From Amycolatopsis taiwanensis DSM 45107 (GTDB lineage: Bacteria; Actinomycetota; Actinomycetes; Mycobacteriales; Pseudonocardiaceae): DNA of 64,000 bases. Of the stretch, positions 1 to 7,522 are shown in pieces. The translations under genes were made by a program, and so were the position numbers. Positions within the stretch are counted from its first letter, which is position 1. Every line of letters starts with the position of its first letter. Location: assembly GCF_000519205.1 (NCBI RefSeq), contig NZ_JAFB01000009.1, positions 213,031 through 277,030 of the forward strand. Direction: 5' to 3'. The notes under the pieces are model-generated. The model was not told the DNA's origin and did no database searches. It saw only the letters and a program-made list of their open reading frames with translations.

Positions 1-343
1 CGCTCAGCTCCTTGGTCGCCCGTCGCAGCAGGCCCAGGCCCGCCAGCACGGCGATCGCGCCGACCATCTGCACCCCATACGTCACCAGTGACTCGGCGGG
101 TAGATAAGCGCTGGCCGCGCCGCAGGCGAACGGGATCGCGGCGAGGCCGGCGAGGGTCCGCCGGCTCGTGCGGGTCGCCATCCACCGGGGGAGGGGCCGG
201 GCAAGCCGCCGGTCCCGGGTCTCCCGCCGAGCGGTCTCCAGCAGCGCCCGGCGTTCCTCCGGGGTGGCGTCCTTGGCCGCGGCCAGGACCTGACGATGGT
301 GCTGCAGGCGGCTTTTCCGGCTGGTGCCGGCCGACGGGGTCAT
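1..343 (-). CDS. Partial small membrane protein, cut by the left edge
   Basis: A leftward frame opens at an ATG at 341-343 and stays open to the window edge (114 codons). The start overlaps the stop of the XRE gene (ATGA), so the two are translationally coupled. The first ~55 residues are basic and charged, beginning MTPSAGTSRKSRLQ; two hydrophobic stretches follow at about residues 64-81 and 87-106. This looks like a two-helix inner-membrane protein with a cytoplasmic N-terminus. XRE regulator plus small membrane protein pairs are common in actinomycetes, but I do not recognise a family with a known function. The C-terminus lies outside the window. Confidence 0.7.
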   Translation of the reverse strand, partial: MTPSAGTSRKSRLQHHRQVLAAAKDATPEERRALLETARRETRDRRLARPLPRWMATRTSRRTLAGLAAIPFACGAASAYLPAESLVTYGVQMVGAIAVLAGLGLLRRATKELS

Positions 344-648
344 GGCTGTCCTCCAGTTTCGTTGGGTCGGTAGAGCTGGCTCGACATCGGCGAGAAAGGC
401 CGTAGGGAGAACACCGCCTCGACGGGAAGCTGGAAAAACTCGCCGATCCTCAGTGCCAGTTCCGCGGACGGGCCGTAGTCACCGCGTTCGAGGAAGCCGA
501 TGGTCTGCGAGTTCACGCCGACGGCCGTAGCCAGCTCGGCACGAGACACTCCGCGCTCGGCGCGAAGCACGGCGAGCCGGTTGTGCAGGCTCGTTCGTTT
601 TCGTCCACGCGGTGATGTGTTGCTGGCCACGAGCTCAATGTTGCACAT
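340..648 (-). CDS. XRE/Cro-type helix-turn-helix regulator
   Basis: This 102-residue protein has one HTH_3 domain at about residues 21-76 (core RAELATAVGVNSQTIGFLE). It resembles the compact YozG/PadR-neighbour XRE regulators that control an adjacent membrane gene. I prefer the ATG at 646-648 because the longer frame upstream would run through the divergent promoter region and has no domain signal. It is coupled to the downstream membrane protein by an ATGA overlap. The start codon lies in a short inverted repeat (TTGC at 641-644, GCAA at 651-654), which could be its own operator. Function beyond DNA binding is unknown. Confidence 0.82.
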   Translation of the reverse strand: MCNIELVASNTSPRGRKRTSLHNRLAVLRAERGVSRAELATAVGVNSQTIGFLERGDYGPSAELALRIGEFFQLPVEAVFSLRPFSPMSSQLYRPNETGGQP

Positions 649-713
649 ACGCAATGCTTTGGCAAGCTGGACAACACCCGGCTGGCGTCGTGTGCTTGGC
701 TCGGAAGCTTTCA

Positions 714-728
714 GATGTTTAGAACATC
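714..728. promoter_or_regulatory. Palindromic operator GATGTT-TAG-AACATC upstream of tetR
   Basis: GATGTTTAGAACATC is a perfect 6+3+6 inverted repeat in the promoter region between the XRE gene and the tetR gene, 47 bp before the tetR start. The same palindrome with a different spacer (GATGTTAGCAACATC) recurs at 4645-4659 upstream of the histidine phosphatase. The most economical reading is a TetR operator used for autoregulation and for one distant target; an XRE site cannot be excluded. Confidence 0.65.
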
Positions 729-775
729 GGAATGTTGTGTGTATCCTAGTTGCGTCGGCGAGAGAAGGAACGGTG

Positions 776-1867
776 ATGGTTCGACTGACCCGAGCGCAGC
801 AGCAAGCGCGCACGCGTGCCGCGGTGCTGGCGGCAGCACGGCAAGAGTTCATCGAGTACGGGTACGGCCCGGCGAAGGTGGATCGGATCGCCGATCGTGC
901 GGAACTGACCCGGGGTGCGGTCTACTCGAACTTCCCGAGCAAGCGCGCGCTCTACCTCGCCGTGCTGATGGATCAGGTGATTGCAGCCAGCGGCGCGCCG
1001 AAGGTGCAGAAGGTGGATTCGGTGGGTGAAGCGCTCGCGGCGTTCGCCCGGACCTGGCTGGAGCGACTGCCGCTGGTCGATGACCATGCCGCGGGCGGGC
1101 GCCTGCAGTTGCGTTCTTTGGTCGGCGTCGTCGAGGACGACCGCGGACGGGCCGTGCTCGCTCAGACGGCACGGTTGGAGGCATTGTTACTGGCCGTCGC
1201 GCTGGAATCCTGCACACCCGGGGACGCCGGTGCGCGGCGCGTGCGGTTGGCCGAGTCGGTCCTGACGATGTTGGGCGGTTCGAGCCTGCTCGCCGAGCTC
1301 GCGCCGGGCTTCGGCGACCCGTTCGATCGGGTTCGAGCGTGCGCGCATCTGGCGAGCCTCGACCTCGAAGATGCCTGGGCGCCGCCCCACCTGCCCTACG
1401 TAGCGCCGGCCACACCATGCCGCAGGACGTGGACCCCGCCGGGCGACCTTTTCGATCAGATCAGTGGCGACTCGGTCGAGCTGCGCACGGACGGCGTGGT
1501 GGTCGTGCTCGGTCCCCGTCGGGTGGGCGCGGCCGAGGAGGCCCTACGGTCGGCCCGTTCCGGTGAGCAGGTGACGATCGTCGTGGTCGCAAGCGACCCG
1601 GCGGAGACCGGCCGGCTCGTGCGGCTGCGGGTCAGTGATCTGGTCTCCTGCCTGCGGCGCGTGTTCCCGTTGCAGTCGTGGGAGCGGCTCCGGCTGGTGA
1701 TCGATGACACCGCTCGCGTCGCGGAGGCTGTCGGCGTGAGCGACATCGACGACGAGACCGAGGTCGCCGTGCGAGTGCACAGTGGCGCCATCGTCGCACG
1801 CGCCGATGGTCGTGGCGCGGCCTACGCGGCAGCGACCGCCGACGTCGATCAGGAGTCGGCGTCATGA
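776..1867 (+). CDS. TetR/AcrR-family transcriptional regulator
   Basis: The protein has 363 residues, starting at an ATG at 776 behind the ribosome-binding site AGAGAAGGAA (761-770). Residues ~10-60 form a TetR HTH: an alpha-helical lead (RTRAAVLAAARQEF), then DRIADRAELTRGAVYSNFPS, the signature recognition helix. Length is about 1.7 times the family norm (~200): residues ~200-363 add a long acidic C-terminal region of unknown fold, which may bind the ligand or mediate oligomerisation. It heads a three-gene operon: its stop overlaps the next start (ATGA at 1864). A palindrome at 714-728 is a likely autoregulatory operator. Confidence 0.88.
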   Translation: MVRLTRAQQQARTRAAVLAAARQEFIEYGYGPAKVDRIADRAELTRGAVYSNFPSKRALYLAVLMDQVIAASGAPKVQKVDSVGEALAAFARTWLERLPLVDDHAAGGRLQLRSLVGVVEDDRGRAVLAQTARLEALLLAVALESCTPGDAGARRVRLAESVLTMLGGSSLLAELAPGFGDPFDRVRACAHLASLDLEDAWAPPHLPYVAPATPCRRTWTPPGDLFDQISGDSVELRTDGVVVVLGPRRVGAAEEALRSARSGEQVTIVVVASDPAETGRLVRLRVSDLVSCLRRVFPLQSWERLRLVIDDTARVAEAVGVSDIDDETEVAVRVHSGAIVARADGRGAAYAAATADVDQESAS

Positions 1868-2490
1868 CGAAGCCCGCAGACCAGCACACCGATCCCAACC
1901 TGTCGGTGCTGCATGCGCTCCGGTGCGGCGGCTATGCAGCGCTGTCGCGCTTGGCCGCCGCCACGGGGCTGAGCGAGTCCAATGTGGAATCCGAGCTGAT
2001 CGATCTGGCCGTCGACGGTCTCGCGACCCGCCTCACCGGGGGGCTCAAGGCCTGGGGCATGACCGAAGCCGGCCGTGCCGCCGACGCCGAACGCATCACT
2101 GCCGAGTTGGAGCGCGCCGGGGCGCGGCCGGCAGTGGTGGCGGCATTCGACCGATTCCTGGTGCTCAATCCCGAACTGCTCGACCTGTGCACGGCATGGC
2201 AGCTCCGCACGGTCGACGGTGAAGCGGTCGTGAACGATCACCGCGACCCGGCCTACGACGCTCGCGTTCTGGATCGCTTCGCCGACCTGCACCAACGTGC
2301 GCTGCCGGTGCTCGCGGACTTGGAGGCCGCGCTGCCGCGCTTCGGCCGCTACCGTGCTCGCCTCGCGTTCGCCCTTGATCGCGCCCGCGCCGGTGAACTG
2401 GGCCATGTCGCCGACCTCACCGCCTCCTATCACACGATCTGGGCCGAACTGCACGAAGATCTCCTGGCCACGCTGGGGATTCCACGATGA
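1864..2490 (+). CDS. Winged-helix-like protein of unknown role in the tetR-PPDK operon
   Basis: This is a 208-residue soluble protein. Residues ~10-70 (LHALRCGGYAALSRLAAATG, then a second helix and a short beta segment) look like a MarR/ArsR-type winged helix: a helix-turn-helix followed by TRLTGGLKAWGMTEAGRAA. The remainder is helical and charged. It is coupled on both sides, overlapping tetR by 4 bp and the PPDK-like gene by 4 bp, so it is likely made in fixed ratio with the latter. I do not recognise a characterised family. It could be a regulatory or targeting subunit for the truncated PPDK-like enzyme, or a second transcription factor. Confidence 0.78.
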   Translation: MTKPADQHTDPNLSVLHALRCGGYAALSRLAAATGLSESNVESELIDLAVDGLATRLTGGLKAWGMTEAGRAADAERITAELERAGARPAVVAAFDRFLVLNPELLDLCTAWQLRTVDGEAVVNDHRDPAYDARVLDRFADLHQRALPVLADLEAALPRFGRYRARLAFALDRARAGELGHVADLTASYHTIWAELHEDLLATLGIPR

Positions 2491-4001
2491 AATGGATTCG
2501 CCCCCTAGATGCCGACATCGCGGAATCCGCCGACCTCGTTGGTGCGAAAGCCCGCGGACTGGTCGAGTTGCACCGGCTCGGGTTACCGGTTCCGGCCGGA
2601 TTCGTCGTCACCACCGAAGCGTGCCGGGCATTCCTGCGCGACGGTCACCTCCCCGCGGGGCTCGGGGACGAACTGGAATCCGCCATGACAGTCCTGGAAA
2701 AGGCCACCGGACGGCGATTCGGCGGTAGGCCGCCGCTGGCGGTATCGGTCCGGTCCGGGGCAAGCGTGTCGATGCCGGGCATGATGGACACCATCCTCAA
2801 TCTCGGCCTCACCGCCGAGAACACCGCCGCACTCGCGGCGGAGACCGGTGAGGCCCACTTCGCGCTGGAATCACGGCTGCGATTCGAGCACGCCCTCCGA
2901 GAGCTTCATGGGGGCGCGATCCCGAACACCCCGGCGGAACAATTGAAACTGGCCGTCGAGACCGTGTTCGCTTCCTGGCGGTCACCGCGCGCACGAACCT
3001 ACCGGGAACTCCACGCCATCGACCACGATCTGGGCACCGCGGTGATCGTCCAGGTGATGGTGTTCGGTAACCGGAACGAGCGCAGCGGTACCGGGGTGGC
3101 CTTCAGCCGGAACCCCAACACCGGCGAACCGACCGCGTTCGGCGAAGTCCTGTTCGCACACCAGGGCGAGGACGTCGTTGCGGGGACGTCCACGACCCTG
3201 CCGTTGGACGACCTCGCCACGCGGCAACCGGAGGTGTGGAAGGTGCTGGCGGATGCACTGGAGCGCGCCGAAACCCACTACCGCGACGCGGTCTATGTCG
3301 AGTTCACCTTCGAGGCCGGAAAGCTGTGGCTGCTCCAAGTCCGGCCCGGCCGCTTCACCGGCGCCGCCGCGGTTCGCGTCGCCGTCGACCTCGCCGGCGC
3401 GGGGCGGATCGCACGCGAAGAGGCCGTGCTTCGGGTGTCCCCGCGAAATCTCGATCACGCGCGCACGCCTCGCATCGATCCGAGCGCGGATACCGTCGTG
3501 CTCGGTCGAGCCATCGGCGCGTGCCCTGGGGTCGCCACCGGTCGTCTCGCCACGACCACCGAGGCCGCGATACGGATGTCGTCCGATGGGTCGGTGATTC
3601 TGGTGCGTCCGGAAACTTCGCCGAACGATATGAACGGCCTCGCCGTCGCGGCAGGCATCCTCACCGCGCGAGGCGGGCCGGCCAGCCATGCCGCGGTCGT
3701 CGCCCGAGCGATGAACAAACCCGCCGTCGTCGGCCTCGTAACGCTTACTGTCGAAGACACAAACGCCGCCGTCACGATAAACGGCCGCGCACTGGACGAG
3801 GGCACGTTGATCACCATCGACGGAAGCAGCGGCGAGGTTGTGCTCGGTCGTGCTCCGCTCCTCATCGGCGGCGCTGACGAGTACACGGAGCAATTACTCG
3901 GGTGGGCCGATGATCTTTCAGGAGACCACGGCACCGGTCGCGGCGCGGCTGAACGACTTGACGCCGCCCGATCCGCACTTCAGCGAAACCTGCCGCGATA
4001 A
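2487..4001 (+). CDS. PEP/pyruvate-binding (PPDK-like) protein lacking the C-terminal barrel
   Basis: The protein has 504 residues and two recognisable PPDK parts. Residues ~1-300 form the ATP-grasp nucleotide-binding domain, including SVRSGASVSMPGMMDT (88-102), GVAFSRNPNTG (203-213) and QVRPG (284-288). Residues ~335-455 form the swivelling phosphohistidine domain, with TARGGPASHAAVVARA and likely catalytic His401. Full PPDK is ~870-900 residues; the PEP/pyruvate TIM barrel is missing and the protein ends naturally about 50 residues after the His domain. It can therefore probably phosphorylate its own histidine from ATP but needs another acceptor or a separate barrel protein. It is coupled to the upstream gene by an ATGA overlap. 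Confidence 0.85.
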   Translation: MKWIRPLDADIAESADLVGAKARGLVELHRLGLPVPAGFVVTTEACRAFLRDGHLPAGLGDELESAMTVLEKATGRRFGGRPPLAVSVRSGASVSMPGMMDTILNLGLTAENTAALAAETGEAHFALESRLRFEHALRELHGGAIPNTPAEQLKLAVETVFASWRSPRARTYRELHAIDHDLGTAVIVQVMVFGNRNERSGTGVAFSRNPNTGEPTAFGEVLFAHQGEDVVAGTSTTLPLDDLATRQPEVWKVLADALERAETHYRDAVYVEFTFEAGKLWLLQVRPGRFTGAAAVRVAVDLAGAGRIAREEAVLRVSPRNLDHARTPRIDPSADTVVLGRAIGACPGVATGRLATTTEAAIRMSSDGSVILVRPETSPNDMNGLAVAAGILTARGGPASHAAVVARAMNKPAVVGLVTLTVEDTNAAVTINGRALDEGTLITIDGSSGEVVLGRAPLLIGGADEYTEQLLGWADDLSGDHGTGRGAAERLDAARSALQRNLPR

Positions 4002-4028
4002 GCGATGAAACGGCCGGGCAGACGCCGG

Positions 4029-4634
4029 TCAGGGGCGTACACCCGGCCCGAAACCGGTCCACCGCAGATCGTCCGGCAGGTGCCCCATGTCGTTGTACAG
4101 CAACACTGTCGGCGCACCGCTGTCGTAGTAGTCGATCGCCGTCAACGCGGTGTTCCCGCAACTGAGCCCCAGCCACCGTTCGGGCGGAGCGGCCAACGCG
4201 TCTCGCACCAACCACGCAACCGGATACGCATGAGTGACCAGCACCTCATGCGTCTCGGTCTCAGCGGGCCGGGCGAACCGGCCCAGCAAGGCTGTCGCGA
4301 TCCGAGCGCCCTCCGCCGCTTCCGTGGGGTCGTATCCGTCGAACAGTCCCCGCCACGCCGGCGGCGGGTCGGCCGGCACATGCGGCACGTTGTCGACCAA
4401 CTCGGCCGCCTCCTGCACCGTCGCTCCCGGGATGCGCTTACCGACGATTTCCGCGGTCGCTGCCGCGCGAGGCAGGGGCGAGTGCCACACCGCGTCCACC
4501 GGCAGACCAGCGAGCCGCTCGGCCAACAACCCCGACTGCTGCCGGCCCTCATCCGTCAGCTCACCGAATGCGTCCGCCGCGCCGTGCCTGACCACGTACA
4601 GATGCCGCACCGCCACTGCTGCTCCTCTCTGCAA
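4029..4634 (-). CDS. Histidine phosphatase family protein (phosphoglycerate-mutase-like)
   Basis: The 201-residue protein opens with the RHG motif of the histidine phosphatase superfamily (LYVVRHGAAD, residues ~12-21), where the His is the phosphate acceptor. SPLPRAAATAE (~57-67) supplies the second Arg and VLVTHAYPVAWLV (~151-163) the second catalytic His. Length matches small cobalamin/PGM-type phosphatases. It converges on the PPDK-like gene with a 27 bp gap. Its promoter holds two GATGTT/AACATC palindromes like that before tetR, so the TetR protein may control it. Substrate unknown; sugar phosphate or phosphoprotein are possible. Confidence 0.88.
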   Translation of the reverse strand: MQRGAAVAVRHLYVVRHGAADAFGELTDEGRQQSGLLAERLAGLPVDAVWHSPLPRAAATAEIVGKRIPGATVQEAAELVDNVPHVPADPPPAWRGLFDGYDPTEAAEGARIATALLGRFARPAETETHEVLVTHAYPVAWLVRDALAAPPERWLGLSCGNTALTAIDYYDSGAPTVLLYNDMGHLPDDLRWTGFGPGVRP

Positions 4635-4644
4635 CGAGGGTCAC

Positions 4645-4676
4645 GATGTTAGCAACATCACGATGATGGCAACATC
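4645..4676. promoter_or_regulatory. Tandem GATGTT-NNN-AACATC operators before the histidine phosphatase
   Basis: GATGTTAGCAACATC (4645-4659) is a perfect inverted repeat, followed two bases later by a degenerate copy GATGATGGCAACATC (4662-4676). They sit 11-42 bp upstream of the leftward phosphatase start, where a bound repressor would block transcription. The arms match the tetR promoter palindrome at 714-728 exactly. Confidence 0.65.
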
Positions 4677-5065
4677 TGATTTCTGGCTGTCGAGCTGCTC
4701 GCGGACGGATTCGGTTTCCGGCAAGGGAATCCGGCACGGCGAAACCAGTCGGATGAGGGTCCGCTGGCACATCTGGAGCAGCCGGGTGTCCACCAATTCG
4801 CACCAGCCGGCCGCGCGCCGGGCGTCCTCGGTGTGGTCGGAACATCAACTTCCGTCCTAAGATCCGAATATCCCGCTGGTTTTGTTCAGAACTTTTTACT
4901 GGACATTCTTCACATGCGCCTGTTTTTCGGGCGGCCGGTCGTTGTGATAGCGCTTTCTCGCGGAAAAACAACCGACTTTCTCCGGTATTCCTGCGTTTCC
5001 CGAACGTTTAATGTCGGTCTCGCCGGATCCCCCGGTCCGAATTCCTGCGTCCCCTGGAGGTTTTC
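4677..5065. other. Intergenic region upstream of the sedolisin gene
   Basis: About 390 bp without a convincing gene. Short open frames exist on both strands but none has codon-position bias, a ribosome-binding site or a domain. From about 4850 the base composition becomes AT-richer than its surroundings (TTTTGTTCAGAACTTTTTAC, then TGATAGCG near 4946), as expected for the promoter and leader of the secreted peptidase. I find no clear -35/-10 pair. Confidence 0.45.
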
Positions 5066-6298
5066 GTGCGCAAAGTCCTTGTCCTGCTGGCGGGAATGGT
5101 GATGGCCTTGGCCACCGCCATGGCCGCCGAAGCGTCGCCCGCACCGCCAAGCCAAGCACCCGCGCCGGCAAGCCAAGCACACGTCCAGCGGTCCTGCGCG
5201 GCCGCTCCGGCCGGCTACGCTGCCTGCAATGCGTGGGTCAGAACGGATATCGTCCAAGGGCAGGGCATTGGTCCGGCCGCTGCCACCCCGTCCGGCCTGT
5301 TCCCGGCCAACCTGAGGTCCGCCTACAACCTCGCCTCGCTCTCCGCGAGCGCGGGCGCCGGCCGGACGATCGGCATCGTGGATGCGATGGATGACCCGAC
5401 CGCGTTCAACGACGTCAACGTCTACCGGTCGCAGTTCGGCATACCCGCGCTGGCCTCCTGCACACCGTCGACGATCAACGCGAGCACGACGCCGTGCTTT
5501 GCGAAGTCGAACCAGACCGGCGGGACGACTCCGCCCCGCGTGGACGGGGGCTGGGCGCAGGAGATCTCGCTCGACCTGGACATGGCGTCGGCGATCTGCC
5601 CGAACTGCAACATCCTGCTCGTCGAGGCGTCCAGTGCCACCATCGCCAACCTCGGCACCTCGGTGAACACCGCGGTGCGGCTGGGCGCCGACGTGGTCAG
5701 CAACAGCTACGGCGGCGGTGAGTATTCTGGCGAAACCACCGATGAGAACACCTACTTCAACCACCCGGGCGTCGCGATCACGGCCAGCAGCGGCGACTCC
5801 GGCTTCGGCGTCGAGTTCCCCGCCGCGTCGCGTTTCGTCACCGCGGTGGGTGGCACCAGCCTCCGCACGGCGTCGAACACCCGTGGCTGGACCGAAACCG
5901 CGTGGAGCGGTGCGGGCAGCGGTTGCTCCGCGTTTGTCGCGAAACCGTCGTGGCAGACCGACACCGGCTGCGCGCGTCGAACCGTTGCCGACGTGAGCGC
6001 GGTCGCCGACCCGGCGACTGGTGTCGCAGTCTTCGACAGCACCGCGTTCCAGGGCCTCAGCGGCTGGTTGGTGTTCGGGGGAACCAGCGTGTCCTCCCCG
6101 ATCGTCGCGAGCGTTTACGCGCTCACCAACACCTCGTCGGTCAACGGGGCGAACCTTCCTTACGCCCACACGTCATCTCTCAACGACGTGACCAGCGGCA
6201 GCAACGGCTCGTGCGGTGGAACGTACCTCTGCACCGCACGCGCCGGATACGACGGTCCGACCGGTCTCGGCACCCCCAACGGAGCCGGCGCGTTCTGA
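5066..6298 (+). CDS. Secreted serine-carboxyl peptidase, sedolisin (S53) family
   Basis: The 410-residue precursor starts at a GTG at 5066 behind GGAGG (5056-5060) and has a Sec signal peptide (MRKVLVLLAGMVMALATAMA, cleavage near AEA-SP). The mature part has the sedolisin triad: Glu166 and Asp170 in QEISLDLDMA, the oxyanion Asp244 in SSGDSGFG, and nucleophile Ser341 in GGTSVSSP. Cysteine pairs (132/144, 178/181, 287/302, plus two near the end) suggest disulphides. It lacks the ~190-residue activation prodomain typical of kumamolisin-type enzymes; only ~60 residues precede the catalytic domain. Likely an extracellular, possibly acid-active, endopeptidase for nutrient release. Transcribed alone, ending in a strong hairpin. 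Confidence 0.9.
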   Translation: MRKVLVLLAGMVMALATAMAAEASPAPPSQAPAPASQAHVQRSCAAAPAGYAACNAWVRTDIVQGQGIGPAAATPSGLFPANLRSAYNLASLSASAGAGRTIGIVDAMDDPTAFNDVNVYRSQFGIPALASCTPSTINASTTPCFAKSNQTGGTTPPRVDGGWAQEISLDLDMASAICPNCNILLVEASSATIANLGTSVNTAVRLGADVVSNSYGGGEYSGETTDENTYFNHPGVAITASSGDSGFGVEFPAASRFVTAVGGTSLRTASNTRGWTETAWSGAGSGCSAFVAKPSWQTDTGCARRTVADVSAVADPATGVAVFDSTAFQGLSGWLVFGGTSVSSPIVASVYALTNTSSVNGANLPYAHTSSLNDVTSGSNGSCGGTYLCTARAGYDGPTGLGTPNGAGAF

Positions 6299-6315
6299 CC
6301 TGACGTCCACAAAGG

Positions 6316-6347
6316 AGCGCCGCGACGGTGTCAACCGTCGCGGCGCT
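6316..6347 (+). terminator. Strong stem-loop after the sedolisin gene
   Basis: AGCGCCGCGACGGT (6316-6329) pairs perfectly with ACCGTCGCGGCGCT (6334-6347) across a GTCA loop. The 14 bp stem begins 18 bp after the stop codon and is followed by a weak T-rich run, typical of actinomycete intrinsic terminators. Confidence 0.85.
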
Positions 6348-6376
6348 TTGCTGTGCGGGGATCAGGCCTGATCGAC

Positions 6377-6655
6377 TCAGCGAAGTTTCACGGCTCCAAT
6401 GGCGGTGAGCGTAAGCATCGCAAAAACCGCGGCGAGTCCCAGTGCCGCAAGGATGAGCGGGAGCGCATCGGTGACGGTCAGTCCGCCGGAGCCCCCGAGC
6501 GTCGTCGAGCCGAGATTCAGCGCACGCGTGTTGATGGCCTGGGGAGGGCGTAGCTCAGCGGTCGTAAGGCGACCGAGGTGACCGTCGCGAAGCCGATGAC
6601 GCAGCCGAGCAGGCAGATCGCGACCGGTGCCGCGAACGACTTCAGCGGCATCGAC
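6377..6655 (-). pseudogene. Decayed ABC transporter permease C-terminus
   Basis: Two overlapping leftward frames together read as the tail of an ABC-2/LanFEG-type permease. From ~6655 to 6541 the frame gives SFAAPVAICLLGCVIGFAT and then LRPLSYALP. From 6538 to 6377 the next frame gives AINTRALNLGSTTLGG, then a membrane segment LPLILAALGLAAVFAMLTL and a stop. One frameshift near 6540 separates them and nothing precedes ~6655, so at least half of the gene is gone. The adjacent rightward remnant is a response regulator, a common partner of such permeases. Confidence 0.7.
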
Positions 6656-6664
6656 AACAGCGAC

Positions 6665-7124
6665 TGGCTTGCCGACGACCAGCCGTTGTTCACCGGCGGC
6701 GCCGCGATGATGCTGGCTGCCCAGCCGGACACGCGCGTCCTGTGGCAAGCCATCGACGGCGCCGATGCCATCAGACAGCACGTACGGCAAGCGCCCGACA
6801 TGCTGCTCCTCGACATCCAGATGCCGGGAACCGACGGGCTCGCCGCCACGCAGCACCTGGTCGATGGCGGCACCGCCACGAAGATCATCATCCTTGAGCA
6901 CCTTCGAAGCCGACGAGTACGTGCTGACCGCCGGGGGGGCCGCCGGGTTCGGTGTTGAAGAACACCCCACCCGAGCAACTCGTCGCCGCAATCCGCACGG
7001 TGGACTCCGGCGACTCCGGCATCTCCCCGGGGCCCACGTCGGCAACCTCATGACGAAGACAGGCAGGAGGGATCGCGTCCAACTCGTTCTCTTCGCACTG
7101 CGAACGGGGATTGCCGGCCGGTGA
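6665..7124 (+). pseudogene. Decayed NarL/FixJ-type response regulator
   Basis: The receiver domain is recognisable: WLADDQPLFTGGAAMML at 6665, then MLLLDIQMPGTDGLAA with the phospho-acceptor Asp. At about 6895 the frame shifts to give STFEADEYVLTA, and near 6950 it shifts again to VLKNTPPEQLVAAIRTVDSG. The reading then jumps to HVGNLMTKTGRRDRVQLVLF and ends at 7124, which is the last helix of a LuxR-type HTH. Most of the HTH is deleted. Two frameshifts and an internal deletion make it non-functional. The N-terminal residues before WLADD are not from the family and mark a rearrangement joint next to the permease remnant. Confidence 0.8.
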
Positions 7125-7522
7125 ATTACTTACCGTCCGGGCGAACTCTTTCGTAAGATCTGCCGCCATGATTTTGGTGCACGCGCACACCTTCAGCAAC
7201 CAAATGATCGGTTTCCTTGACCGGCTCCCGGCTCTTGTGTGTCGGACGTCACGGTCACTTTTAATCGATCTTCACCGGCGGGAATTGCGGGAATTCGATC
7301 TCGGTTCTGCTGTCGCGGGAATGGGCCCTGTCGATCATGGATCTGTTAGTGCAAATGTCGCCCGTCGATTCGATCTGGTGATGCAGGCCGCATTGAAGTG
7401 TTCATAACGCCTTGGTTACGGTCGCGGGAGTGCCTAGCGCTCTGGCCACGAGGTCTCACCCCGAGAGACCAACCGCACCCCGACGGTGATGGCCGGAGCA
7501 TCCCCGACATCGAAAGGCGCAC
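7125..7522. other. Intergenic leader region upstream of the C39-like peptidase gene
   Basis: Nearly 400 bp with no supportable gene. It contains a small hairpin GGTCTC (7452-7457) / GAGACC (7465-7470) about 50 bp before the start codon, and the ribosome-binding site GAAAGG (7512-7517). Base composition falls near 7240-7300. It probably holds the promoter and a long 5' leader; I recognise no riboswitch class. Confidence 0.4.
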
